Of a stretch of 18,303 nt of DNA, positions 1 through 7,818 are shown piece by piece. The stretch is from CAVSIS01 sp963814875. GTDB lineage: Bacteria; Acidobacteriota; Thermoanaerobaculia; Thermoanaerobaculales; Sulfomarinibacteraceae. Within the stretch, counting starts at the first letter, position 1. The number at the start of each line of letters is the position of its first letter. The position numbers and the translations under genes are program-made. The DNA is taken from the NCBI GenBank assembly GCA_963814875.1, contig CAWFFJ010000036.1, positions 1-18,303 of the forward strand, given 5' to 3'. The notes beneath the pieces are model-generated. The model was not told the origin of the DNA, ran no database searches, and saw only the letters and a program-made list of their open reading frames with translations.

Positions 1-60
1 GCCGCCGTGCGGCGTTACAATGAGCGGGCCGCGCACGTGGTCTCAACACCAGCTCCCGAA

Positions 61-65
61 GGAGG
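61..65 (+). promoter_or_regulatory. ribosome binding site deciding the GTG start of the dehydrogenase
   Basis: GGAGG sits four bases before the GTG at 70. It favours this start over the longer open frame beginning at 7. Confidence 0.7.
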
Positions 66-69
66 CGCC

Positions 70-1251
<1,182 letters not shown>

Positions 1252-1450
1252 TAGGGCACACCGTGCGTCCGCTCGGCGCGAGCAGCTGACAACCGTGCGA
1301 GCCAGGGGGCCGTGCGGCGCGCGCTGCTTCGGATTCGCGGGCCGAATCGGCGAGTCCAGGCGAGTCGGACGGAGCAGCCCTGCTCACCGCCACCGTTCGC
1401 AGCCCGTGGCGAGCGAGCCCACCGAGGGCTTGCGGGCGGGCGGGGTCAGG

Positions 1451-1481
1451 CCATATCGTGAGCCGCCGGAGGGTGATATGG
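1451..1481 (+). promoter_or_regulatory. inverted repeat spanning the ribosome binding site and start codon of the epimerase
   Basis: CCATATC (1451-1457) and GATATGG (1475-1481) are perfect 7-base inverted arms. The second arm contains the ATG of the epimerase gene and the 17-base loop contains its GGAGGG ribosome binding site. In RNA this could partly hide the start codon. The right arm uses start-codon bases that must be there anyway, so chance remains possible. Confidence 0.35.
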
Positions 1482-1891
1482 ACGACCTCTCGCTGGATCA
1501 CATCGGCATCGCGGTGGCCTCACTGGACCAGGGGACCGCCTTCTACCGGGCCCTCGGGCTCGAGGTGACGGGAACCGAGGAGGTCGCGGAGCAGGGAGTT
1601 CGGGTCGCCTTCCTGCCCGTGGGCGACGGACGGCTGGAGCTGCTCGAGCCGACCGGACCCGAGTCTCCAATCGCCAAGCATCTCGAGAAGCGGGGCCCGG
1701 GTCTGCATCACATCTGTCTGCACGTGCATGACATCCGCGCTGCAATGGCGCGTCTCAAAGGGGCCGGGCACCGCTTGCTGAGCGACGAGCCGCAGGCCGG
1801 GGCGCACGGCTGCCTGGTGTGCTTCGTGCACCCGAAGTCGACCGGCGGGGTGCTGCTGGAGCTGAGCCAGCCAAGAGGTCCGCACGAGTGA
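1478..1891 (+). CDS. mce: methylmalonyl-CoA epimerase (glyoxalase/VOC fold)
   Basis: Interconverts the two epimers of methylmalonyl-CoA in the route from propionyl-CoA to succinyl-CoA. The 137-residue length fits the family. It has the paired beta-alpha-beta-beta-beta modules of the vicinal oxygen chelate fold. Likely metal ligands are H8 in LDHIGIAV, a histidine in GLHHICLHV (about residues 74-82) and the glutamate in LLELSQ near the C-terminus; the family's HPKSTGGVLLEL signature is present. The ATG at 1478 follows GGAGGG (1468-1473) at good spacing, and the upstream open frame from 1295 is not family-like. The acyl-CoA dehydrogenase upstream supports a shared acyl-CoA catabolic role. Another VOC enzyme is possible but less likely given the signature. 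Confidence 0.9.
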   Translation: MDDLSLDHIGIAVASLDQGTAFYRALGLEVTGTEEVAEQGVRVAFLPVGDGRLELLEPTGPESPIAKHLEKRGPGLHHICLHVHDIRAAMARLKGAGHRLLSDEPQAGAHGCLVCFVHPKSTGGVLLELSQPRGPHE

Positions 1892-1953
1892 GCCGCGACA
1901 CACCGAAGGTCGAGCGCGTGGCGGCTGGCGCCGAACGACCCCGGCGGGCGCGG

Positions 1954-1959
1954 TAGACT
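1954..1959 (+). promoter_or_regulatory. -10-like hexamer TAGACT immediately before a start codon
   Basis: TAGACT ends seven bases before the ATG at 1967, the spacing expected if transcription starts at or next to the A of the start codon. No ribosome binding site is visible in between. No good -35 box is seen at 17 bases, so the call rests on the -10 and its position. Confidence 0.4.
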
Positions 1960-1966
1960 GATTGCG

Positions 1967-2299
1967 ATGGACGCGATCGCACCGGGAGAGCTGGTCATCC
2001 TGCACTGCTGCAACCCCAAGGAAAAGGTCTGGGGTCTACTGATGCGCCTCGACGGGCTCGGGGTGGTGGTGCGCGGGCTCGACCTCAACTCGGTCGAGGA
2101 CTGGCTGCGCCAGGAGGTCTCCGGATCGACGGCCTTGATCGCCCCGTCCACCCAGTTCATTCCCGTCCACCGGGTGGAGAGAATCTTCCTTGACGAGTCG
2201 TCGGCCGCCGTGCCGGGTTACGGCGACCGCTACCGCACCGCCTGTGGTCGCGACCCCCGCGAGGCGCTCGCGGGCGGCGAAGCCCCGCGGACGAACTAA
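1967..2299 (+). CDS. conserved hypothetical protein
   Basis: I recognise no named family. The 110-residue protein is soluble with no signal peptide or membrane segment. It begins with a beta-rich stretch (PGELVILHCCNPKEKVWGLLMRL) and has the acidic segment GLDLNSVEDWLRQ and the segment FIPVHRVERIFLDE, which look like a small beta-barrel-type domain. From memory, similar proteins occur in acidobacterial genomes; this was not checked. Only six bases separate its stop from the next gene, a secreted VWFA protein, so the two are probably co-transcribed. No Shine-Dalgarno sequence precedes the ATG, and a -10-like TAGACT ends seven bases upstream, which suggests a leaderless message. Function unknown. 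Confidence 0.75.
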   Translation: MDAIAPGELVILHCCNPKEKVWGLLMRLDGLGVVVRGLDLNSVEDWLRQEVSGSTALIAPSTQFIPVHRVERIFLDESSAAVPGYGDRYRTACGRDPREALAGGEAPRTN

Positions 2300-2305
2300 G
2301 CCTGC

Positions 2306-3214
2306 ATGTGTTACCACGCTACGTTGCGAGGGTGCCGTGCCGCGCTGCTCGTGCTCGCGACGATTGCGGCACTTCCGGCCACCGCACAGTACCGCGGCGA
2401 ACTGGCCGTCGACGCCGTGGTGGTGCCAGTGACCGTGCGCGACGGCAAGGGGCGGGTCGTGGACAAGGTTGCGCCCGACAAGTTCCACCTCTGGGTCGAC
2501 GGCATCCCCGTGTCGATCGAGGACATCTCGCGCGAGTCCGATCTGCCGCTCGCGCTCGGCTTCATCCTCGACACCTCGGGCTCGATGGCGGGGCACAAGC
2601 TGGAAGCCTGCCGCCAGCTCATCGGCGCCTTCCTCGCCGAGCGCCGGCCCGACGACCAGGTTGCGCTGTGGACCTTCGGTGACGAGCGGGTTCTCGAGCG
2701 CTTCCCGTTCGGCATGGCCTGGTACCTACTACCGCGCGTGCTCGAGGAGGTCCGGCCGTGGAGCACCACCGCGCTGTATGACATGGTGCAGCGGGTGCCG
2801 GAGGTGATGGAGAAGGCCACCCACCCGCGCCGGGCCGCGATCCTGCTCACGGACGGTGTCGACAACGCCTCCCGCCTCGACGCGGCCGAGATCACCCACA
2901 TCGCCCACGACCTGTCGACACCCGTCTACGCTCTCGGAGTCGAGCCGCCGCCGCAGGTCGAGGGCGGCGCAGGACCCTCCTACGAGGAGGTGCTGCGCTT
3001 GATCGCCGACAACTCCGGAGGTCGCTATCGCCGGGTTCCCTCGACCACGGAGATGCCGGAGGTCGTGCGCGAGCTGCTGCACGAGCTGTCGTCGCGCTTC
3101 ATCGTGTCGTTCACTACCTCCGGAGTCGGCGTGCGCAAGTGGCGTAGCCTGCGGGTCGAGGTGGATGGCTACAAGGCCACCACCAGGACCGGCTACGTTG
3201 GGACGTTGCCGTAG
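2306..3214 (+). CDS. secreted VWFA-domain protein, acidobacterial type
   Basis: Likely exported adhesion or protein-binding protein. Residues 1-28 form a signal peptide: charged start, hydrophobic core ALLVLATIAALPA, and cleavage after ATAQ. Residues about 36-75 form the beta-rich segment typical of acidobacterial VWFA-related proteins (VPVTVRDGKGRVV...). The von Willebrand A domain (about 83-265) has an intact metal-ion site: DTSGSM (D89-M94), a Thr in STTAL (about 153-157) and LTDGVDN (D183). Length 302 residues is normal for the class. It starts six bases after the hypothetical gene with no clear ribosome binding site, so translational coupling is likely. mntP follows 15 bases after its stop. 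The partner or ligand is unknown. Confidence 0.88.
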   Translation: MCYHATLRGCRAALLVLATIAALPATAQYRGELAVDAVVVPVTVRDGKGRVVDKVAPDKFHLWVDGIPVSIEDISRESDLPLALGFILDTSGSMAGHKLEACRQLIGAFLAERRPDDQVALWTFGDERVLERFPFGMAWYLLPRVLEEVRPWSTTALYDMVQRVPEVMEKATHPRRAAILLTDGVDNASRLDAAEITHIAHDLSTPVYALGVEPPPQVEGGAGPSYEEVLRLIADNSGGRYRRVPSTTEMPEVVRELLHELSSRFIVSFTTSGVGVRKWRSLRVEVDGYKATTRTGYVGTLP

Positions 3215-3229
3215 GGAACCTCGGCTCAG

Positions 3230-3796
3230 ATGGTGATGCCACTCGTTGACATCCTCCTGATTGCCGTCGGGCTCGCCATGGACGCATTCGCTGTGTCGCT
3301 GGCAGCCGGCGCTTTGCGAACCGTCGAGCGCCTCCGCCCGACCCTGCGGCTCGCCTTCCACCTCGGTCTGTTCCAGGCGCTGATGCCGATCCTGGGCTGG
3401 TTCGCCGGCAGCCGGGTCGCGGGCGCCCTGACCGCGGTCGACCACTGGCTCGCCTTCGTCCTCCTCGCGATCGTCGGCGGTCGAATGGTCCGCTCAGGGC
3501 TCTCGGCCGACACTGGCGTGGTTCCGCCCGACCCGTCGCGGGGCCTGACCATGGTCGTGGTGTCGCTGGCGACCAGCCTCGACGCGTTCGCCATCGGCCT
3601 GAGTCTGGCCATGATCGGGGTCGAGATCTGGCAGCCGGCCGCGATCATCGGAATCGTCACGGCGGTACTGTCCTTCGTCGGGATCCGCTTCGGCGCTGCC
3701 CTCGGGGTGCGTTTCGGCAGGCGAATGGAGATCGTCGGAGGACTCGTGCTGGTGCTGATCGGGATCCGAATCGTCGTCGAGCGCTTGGGACTCTGA
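3230..3796 (+). CDS. mntP: MntP-family manganese efflux pump
   Basis: Inner-membrane exporter of Mn2+ that protects against manganese overload. The 188-residue length matches the family. Six hydrophobic helices are visible in two halves, each carrying the family signature: GLAMDAFAVSLAAG (D18) in the first and SLDAFAIGLSLA (D118) in the second. These aspartates correspond to the family's conserved membrane acidic residues. In-frame starts at 3230 (ATG), 3233 (GTG) and 3236 (ATG) are all possible; the first is used here and no strong ribosome binding site decides between them. It begins 15 bases after the VWFA gene and is probably in the same transcript. There is no room for a yybP-ykoY manganese riboswitch directly upstream. 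Confidence 0.93.
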   Translation: MVMPLVDILLIAVGLAMDAFAVSLAAGALRTVERLRPTLRLAFHLGLFQALMPILGWFAGSRVAGALTAVDHWLAFVLLAIVGGRMVRSGLSADTGVVPPDPSRGLTMVVVSLATSLDAFAIGLSLAMIGVEIWQPAAIIGIVTAVLSFVGIRFGAALGVRFGRRMEIVGGLVLVLIGIRIVVERLGL

Positions 3797-3830
3797 CCCG
3801 ATCCCATCGGCTGGTTCCCGCCGTCGATCG

Positions 3831-3844
3831 TTCTCAGCCGAGAA
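3831..3844 (+). promoter_or_regulatory. short inverted repeat upstream of the sigma factor gene
   Basis: TTCTC-AGCC-GAGAA is a perfect 5-base palindrome with a 4-base gap, 46 bases before the sigma factor start. It could be an operator or a weak terminator stem for mntP. No T-run follows. It is short enough to occur by chance. Confidence 0.25.
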
Positions 3845-3889
3845 TGCCGAGTGCCTCGCGCAAGTTAGAGGTCGTGGACCCGGGGGGGA

Positions 3890-4462
3890 ATGAAGACGAC
3901 GCAACGCTGGGAAGAGGTCCGTGCCACCGATCGAGTCCTCGTGGGCGCATGTCTGGCGGGCGACGATGCGGCCTGGGCGGTGCTGTGGGAGCGCTACGGA
4001 CCGCTGGTCAAGGCGATCGCACGCCGCGTGGGCGCGGATGCCGAGGAGGCACGCGAGGTGCTCCAACGGGTCGCGTTGGTCGCTCTTGAGCGACTCGGCG
4101 GCCTGCGCGATCGAGCCAAGCTCGCCGGCTGGCTCGCCGGCGTGGCCCGGCTCCAGACACTCGAGGTGCTCCGCCAGCGGCGCGGAGGAGAAGAGATCAC
4201 CGCGGCGACCGTGGTCGAGGATGCGAACCATGGCCAGCGTCTGATTGACGACGAGCAGCTTGCCATTCTGCGCCGGGCGTTGGTCGGTATCGATCCGCGC
4301 TGTCAGCGGTTGCTGCTGCGGCTCGAGCTGACCGAGCCGCCGGAGTCGTATCAGGCGGTGGCGGAGTCGGAAGGGCTGGCGCCAACCTCGATCGGACCGA
4401 TCCGGCGGCGCTGCCTCGAGCGCCTGCGCAAGGCCTTTGAACGCATGTCTCGATTGAGATGA
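3890..4462 (+). CDS. ECF-type sigma-70 family RNA polymerase sigma factor
   Basis: Directs RNA polymerase to a specific promoter set, cytoplasmic. The 190-residue length fits extracytoplasmic-function sigma factors, which have only regions 2 and 4. Region 2 spans about residues 16-98 (GDDAAWAVLWERYGPLVKAIARR... to VARLQTLEVLRQRR). Region 4 spans about 123-182, with helix-turn-helix segment SYQAVAESEGLAPTSIGPIRRRCLERLRK. The ATG at 3890 directly follows a run of seven G bases, so ribosome-binding spacing is tight; no better in-frame start is near. It is first in a tight run with an anti-sigma-like gene (33-base gap), a CHAT protease and a subtilisin, so it probably controls or senses this operon. 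Its promoter targets are unknown. Confidence 0.9.
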   Translation: MKTTQRWEEVRATDRVLVGACLAGDDAAWAVLWERYGPLVKAIARRVGADAEEAREVLQRVALVALERLGGLRDRAKLAGWLAGVARLQTLEVLRQRRGGEEITAATVVEDANHGQRLIDDEQLAILRRALVGIDPRCQRLLLRLELTEPPESYQAVAESEGLAPTSIGPIRRRCLERLRKAFERMSRLR

Positions 4463-4495
4463 GGACGGCACTGTAGAGACGAAGGGAAGGCGGAG

Positions 4496-5065
4496 GTGCG
4501 ACACCCTACGGACGACTGCTGGCTCGAGATCGCGCGCGGCGGCGAAGCTCCGGAAGCTGCCGATCACGCGAGTTCCTGTCCCGTCTGTGCCGGTCGGCTG
4601 GCCGACTGGCGCCGCATCGTCGCCGGCCTGACGGAGTTCGAGGCCAACCCTCTGGACGACGGCGAGCGCCACCTCCTGGCGACGCTTGCGAGGTTCCACG
4701 GGGCATCGCGGCCCCTGCGCATCGCGTCCCTGCTGCAAACCACCGTCGCTGCACCCGCTGCGGTGCGCGGCGTGCAAGCACGGTTGTGGGAGTTCGAGGC
4801 GGGTACGACACGGCTGACCCTGCAGGCACGGGATGACGCCGGCAGCGTGGCGCTGCTCGGGCAGATCACCGAAGGCGAGCTCCCGTGGTCCACCGGGACG
4901 CTGGCGGCCTGCGGCGACGACGGGTCGCGTCAGGAGGCCATGGTCGACACCTGCGGCGAGTTCGCATTCGCCCTGAGGCCCGGCCGATACCGGATCGAGG
5001 TCGAGCGCGGCGAGGCCGGTCTGGTCATCCCGTTTGTGGACCTCGATCCCGAGCGCGAGAGCTGA
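4496..5065 (+). CDS. soluble zinc-binding anti-sigma-like protein
   Basis: Probable partner and inhibitor of the sigma factor encoded just upstream. The 189-residue protein has an N-terminal HASSCPVC motif (H24-x3-C28-x2-C31), the zinc-binding pattern of ZAS anti-sigma factors, with C8 as a possible fourth ligand. Unlike many anti-sigma factors it has no membrane helix. The C-terminal part (about 85-185) is beta-rich and ends in GEFAFALRPGRYRIEVERG, resembling carboxypeptidase-regulatory or Ig-like sandwich domains. The GTG at 4496 is used; GAAGGGAAGG (4481-4490) lies five bases upstream. The CHAT protease gene begins 8 bases after its stop, so the protein is a natural candidate substrate. 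The anti-sigma role is inferred from motif and position, not shown. Confidence 0.72.
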   Translation: MRHPTDDCWLEIARGGEAPEAADHASSCPVCAGRLADWRRIVAGLTEFEANPLDDGERHLLATLARFHGASRPLRIASLLQTTVAAPAAVRGVQARLWEFEAGTTRLTLQARDDAGSVALLGQITEGELPWSTGTLAACGDDGSRQEAMVDTCGEFAFALRPGRYRIEVERGEAGLVIPFVDLDPERES

Positions 5066-5073
5066 CGAGGGCC

Positions 5074-7818
5074 GTGGGGAGACCGGTAGACCACTCGCTC
5101 CAGCTGCTGCCCGACGACGTGCGGGAGGCGTTGTCGTCGGTCGGACCTGCGGTAGCGGGCGACCGCCTGCGGGCGCATGCCGAGGCGTTCGCACGCCGGC
5201 ATCCGGGCGACGCGCGGCGCTGGAGCGACGCCCTGCTCGACGCGTCCCCGGGACCGCCCGGGCTGCGTCCCTGGCTGCACTGGTCGGCCGCGACCGTTCG
5301 CCTGCTGGAGGGGGATTTCGGTGGCGCCGAGCCGCTGCTGCAGACCGCTGCCCGGTCGTTCGCCGCGCGCCGCTCCGGCGAGCTGGCCGACCGCGTCCGG
5401 CTGAGCCTGGTCGACGTTTATGGCGAGCGGCTCGAGGTTGTCCGGGCCCGCCGGCTCGCCGCGACGCTGGAACGGCGTTTTGCCACCCGTGGCGATGCTG
5501 CCCGCTCGGCGATCGCGATCGCCAACCTCGCCTGCGCCGAGGACGCCGCCGACCGGGTCGACCGCGCGGTGGGATTGTGGCGGCGCTCGCTCGCCGGCCT
5601 CTCCCCGGGGACGGACGACAGACGCCGGCTGCTGGTGGAGGCGAACCTCGCCAATACCGCGGCCATGAGCGGTCGACTGGAGACCGCCCGTGAAGGTCAC
5701 CGAAGGGTCATCGATCGGGCGAGGGAGCTCGGTCTGGAGGCGCTCGAGCTGCAGGCTGGCGCGAACCTTGCCGAGGTCGAGTTTGCGCTCGGAGAGGTCG
5801 ATGCCGCGTTGCGCGGGTGGGCGGCCGTTGCCGAGCGTGCGCGCGCCATTGGTCACCGCCTGGTCGCGCTGAGCGCGGATCTCGAGTTGGCGGCTGCCGA
5901 GCTCGAGCTCGGGCGGCCGGCAGTCGCGCTGGAACGCCTGATCAGCGCCGAGGCAGAGGCCGCGAAGCTGGGCCTGGCGCTCGAGCGGGCACGGGCGGTC
6001 CGGCTCCGGGTGGTGGCCGAGGCCGCGATGGGTCGGCTCGATCAGGGTCGCGTCGCCGAGGCGTTGCGGGCACTGGCCGGCCGCAACTTCGCACGCCAGC
6101 GCGACCTGCTGACTGTTGACCTCGCCCGTCTGGGGGCCGATGTCAACGCGGGTCGTCTCGAGGCGGCCGCCCGGCGATTGATCGCCGTCGGCCTCGCGCA
6201 GCGCGGACTGGTCGGGCTTTCCTGGGCGGCTCGGCGGCAGCTCGACGCCGGCCGCAAGCGGCGGGCGGAGCAGATCGCGCGCGAGGTTGCCGATGCACGA
6301 AGCGCCTCGCCGTGGGCGCGCATGACCGCACATCATGTGCTGGCGCGGGTCGCGAGCGAACCCGGGGTTGCCCTGCGCCACGCCGAGCGCTCCGCGCGCG
6401 AGGCCGACCGGATCCACGGTCGGCTCGCTTCGGCGGCCGACCGGACCGCATTCCTGAAGAGCCGCGGCGAGGTCTACCTCGATCTCATCCGTCGTCTGCT
6501 CGAACGAGGCCGGCCGCGGGACCGTCGGCGCTGCCTGGAGCTCGTCCACACGCTCAAGTCGGGCTGGCTGCTCGACGAGATCGGGCGCTGGTCGGACCTC
6601 GGTGGGGATGCCACAGTCCAACGGTGGCTCGCGTTGCGCAAGAGGTTGTCGTCCCTGCTCGAGCGCGCGGAAGGAGAGGACGAGCCGCGCCTGCGGTACG
6701 CCGGCCTCGGCTTCCTGGGCGAGCTCAAGCGGGTCGAACAGGAGCTCACGCAGGTCGAGTCGGAGCTCCAGCGGGTTCGCCCGGCGTTCGCTCCGGTGGT
6801 TTCAGGTTGGAGCGCCGGCAGGCTCTTGTCGAACCTGCCGGAGGGCCACGTCTTCGCGGAGTACCTCATCGACGGCGAGGATCTGGTGGTGCTGGTCGCA
6901 CGTACGGGACGGCTGCGTGCATTCCGCCGCGCCGGAGTGGCCCACCGTCTCGAGGCGCTGGTCGGCTCGATCCGCTTCCACCTCGACGCGCACCCGTGGG
7001 CAGACCACAGCGGCAGGCCTGCGCGCCGGCTCGCCCTCGAGCGCCGCCTCGCCGAGCTTGGAGGGATCCTGCTCGAGCCGCTCGGGGGAGAGGACTGGCG
7101 GGTGCTCTGGGTCGCTCCCCACCACACCCTCTACCACGTGCCATGGACGGGCCTCGCCGACCAGGAAGGACGGACCCTTGTCGATCGCGGCGTGGTCACA
7201 TTGGTTCCGGGAGGGGCGTCGGTCGACGCGCTGCTCGCACAGCCGCCGCAGGCGCCGCGCGCCGCGGCGCTGGTCGCAGCCGCGGGCGAGAGCCCGCCGA
7301 TGGTCGCGGCCGAGCTTGCCACACTCGCCCGAGTGCTGCCGGAGGCAACGCGGATGTCGGGCGCCACCCGAGAGGACTTCCTGACCGCACTCGCCGAGTG
7401 CGATCTCGTCCACCTCGCCGGCCACGCTGTCTTTCTCGACGGCCTCCCTGCCGCGTCGGGCCTGCGCCTCGTCGACGGCTTCGTGACCGTGCACGACCTC
7501 GCGGCGGCGCCGGTGCGCGCCCGGATCGTGACCTTCGGGGTGTGCTCCGGCCTTCGCCTCGGCGCCGGGGACGCCTCGCCCTATGAAGGCTTCCTGCGCG
7601 TGCTGCTGGGACGGGGGGTGCGCTGCCTGGTCGGGCCCCTCGCGTGGGTCGAGGACGGCACCGCGCACGACTTCGGCGTGGCCTTCCACACGGCGCTCGC
7701 CGCGTACGGTGACCCGGGCCGGGCTTTCCGCGAAGCGGTGATGAGTCTTCGGCAGCAGGACCCGCATCCTGCGACCTGGGCCACATTCCAGTTATATGGG
7801 GATGTGAGATCCTGGTGA
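5074..7818 (+). CDS. TPR-CHAT caspase-like protease
   Basis: Large cytoplasmic protein of about 914 residues. Residues about 50-560 are all-helical, rich in Ala, Leu and Arg, and look like tetratricopeptide-type repeats (for example LEGDFGGAEPLLQTAARSF and ANLAEVEFALGEVDAAL). Residues about 575-905 form a CHAT domain (clan CD, caspase-like). The dyad appears intact: H784 in HLAGHA and C824 in TFGVCSG, followed by the usual glycine-rich segment YEGFLRVLLGRGVRCLVGPLAWV. The GTG at 5074 is chosen because it follows the anti-sigma stop by 8 bases with GAGG just before it; the frame is open back to 4885 but that part overlaps the upstream gene. The 3' end overlaps the subtilisin gene by 4 bases, so both are translationally coupled. 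CHAT proteases with TPRs act in conflict and signalling pathways; the substrate here is unknown. Confidence 0.9.
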   Translation: MGRPVDHSLQLLPDDVREALSSVGPAVAGDRLRAHAEAFARRHPGDARRWSDALLDASPGPPGLRPWLHWSAATVRLLEGDFGGAEPLLQTAARSFAARRSGELADRVRLSLVDVYGERLEVVRARRLAATLERRFATRGDAARSAIAIANLACAEDAADRVDRAVGLWRRSLAGLSPGTDDRRRLLVEANLANTAAMSGRLETAREGHRRVIDRARELGLEALELQAGANLAEVEFALGEVDAALRGWAAVAERARAIGHRLVALSADLELAAAELELGRPAVALERLISAEAEAAKLGLALERARAVRLRVVAEAAMGRLDQGRVAEALRALAGRNFARQRDLLTVDLARLGADVNAGRLEAAARRLIAVGLAQRGLVGLSWAARRQLDAGRKRRAEQIAREVADARSASPWARMTAHHVLARVASEPGVALRHAERSAREADRIHGRLASAADRTAFLKSRGEVYLDLIRRLLERGRPRDRRRCLELVHTLKSGWLLDEIGRWSDLGGDATVQRWLALRKRLSSLLERAEGEDEPRLRYAGLGFLGELKRVEQELTQVESELQRVRPAFAPVVSGWSAGRLLSNLPEGHVFAEYLIDGEDLVVLVARTGRLRAFRRAGVAHRLEALVGSIRFHLDAHPWADHSGRPARRLALERRLAELGGILLEPLGGEDWRVLWVAPHHTLYHVPWTGLADQEGRTLVDRGVVTLVPGGASVDALLAQPPQAPRAAALVAAAGESPPMVAAELATLARVLPEATRMSGATREDFLTALAECDLVHLAGHAVFLDGLPAASGLRLVDGFVTVHDLAAAPVRARIVTFGVCSGLRLGAGDASPYEGFLRVLLGRGVRCLVGPLAWVEDGTAHDFGVAFHTALAAYGDPGRAFREAVMSLRQQDPHPATWATFQLYGDVRSW

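Noticed and set aside
3797..3889. Promoter for autoregulation by the ECF sigma factor
   Set aside because: I looked for an ECF-type -35 with AAC and a -10 with CGT or TC upstream of the sigma gene, but no convincing pair at proper spacing is visible.
3881..3889. Run of seven G bases at the sigma factor start as a phase-variation tract
   Set aside because: Seven G bases are short for slippage-based switching in GC-rich DNA, and the tract lies before, not inside, the coding frame.
4885..5073. Longer N-terminus for the CHAT protein
   Set aside because: The extension overlaps the anti-sigma-like gene by about 180 bases and is Arg/Gly-rich; GTG 5074 fits the gene spacing much better.
3494..5194. 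566-residue open frame on the minus strand
   Set aside because: It lies opposite mntP, the sigma factor and the anti-sigma-like gene, all with clear domains. Its sequence is low-complexity and family-less, as expected from GC-rich antisense codon bias.
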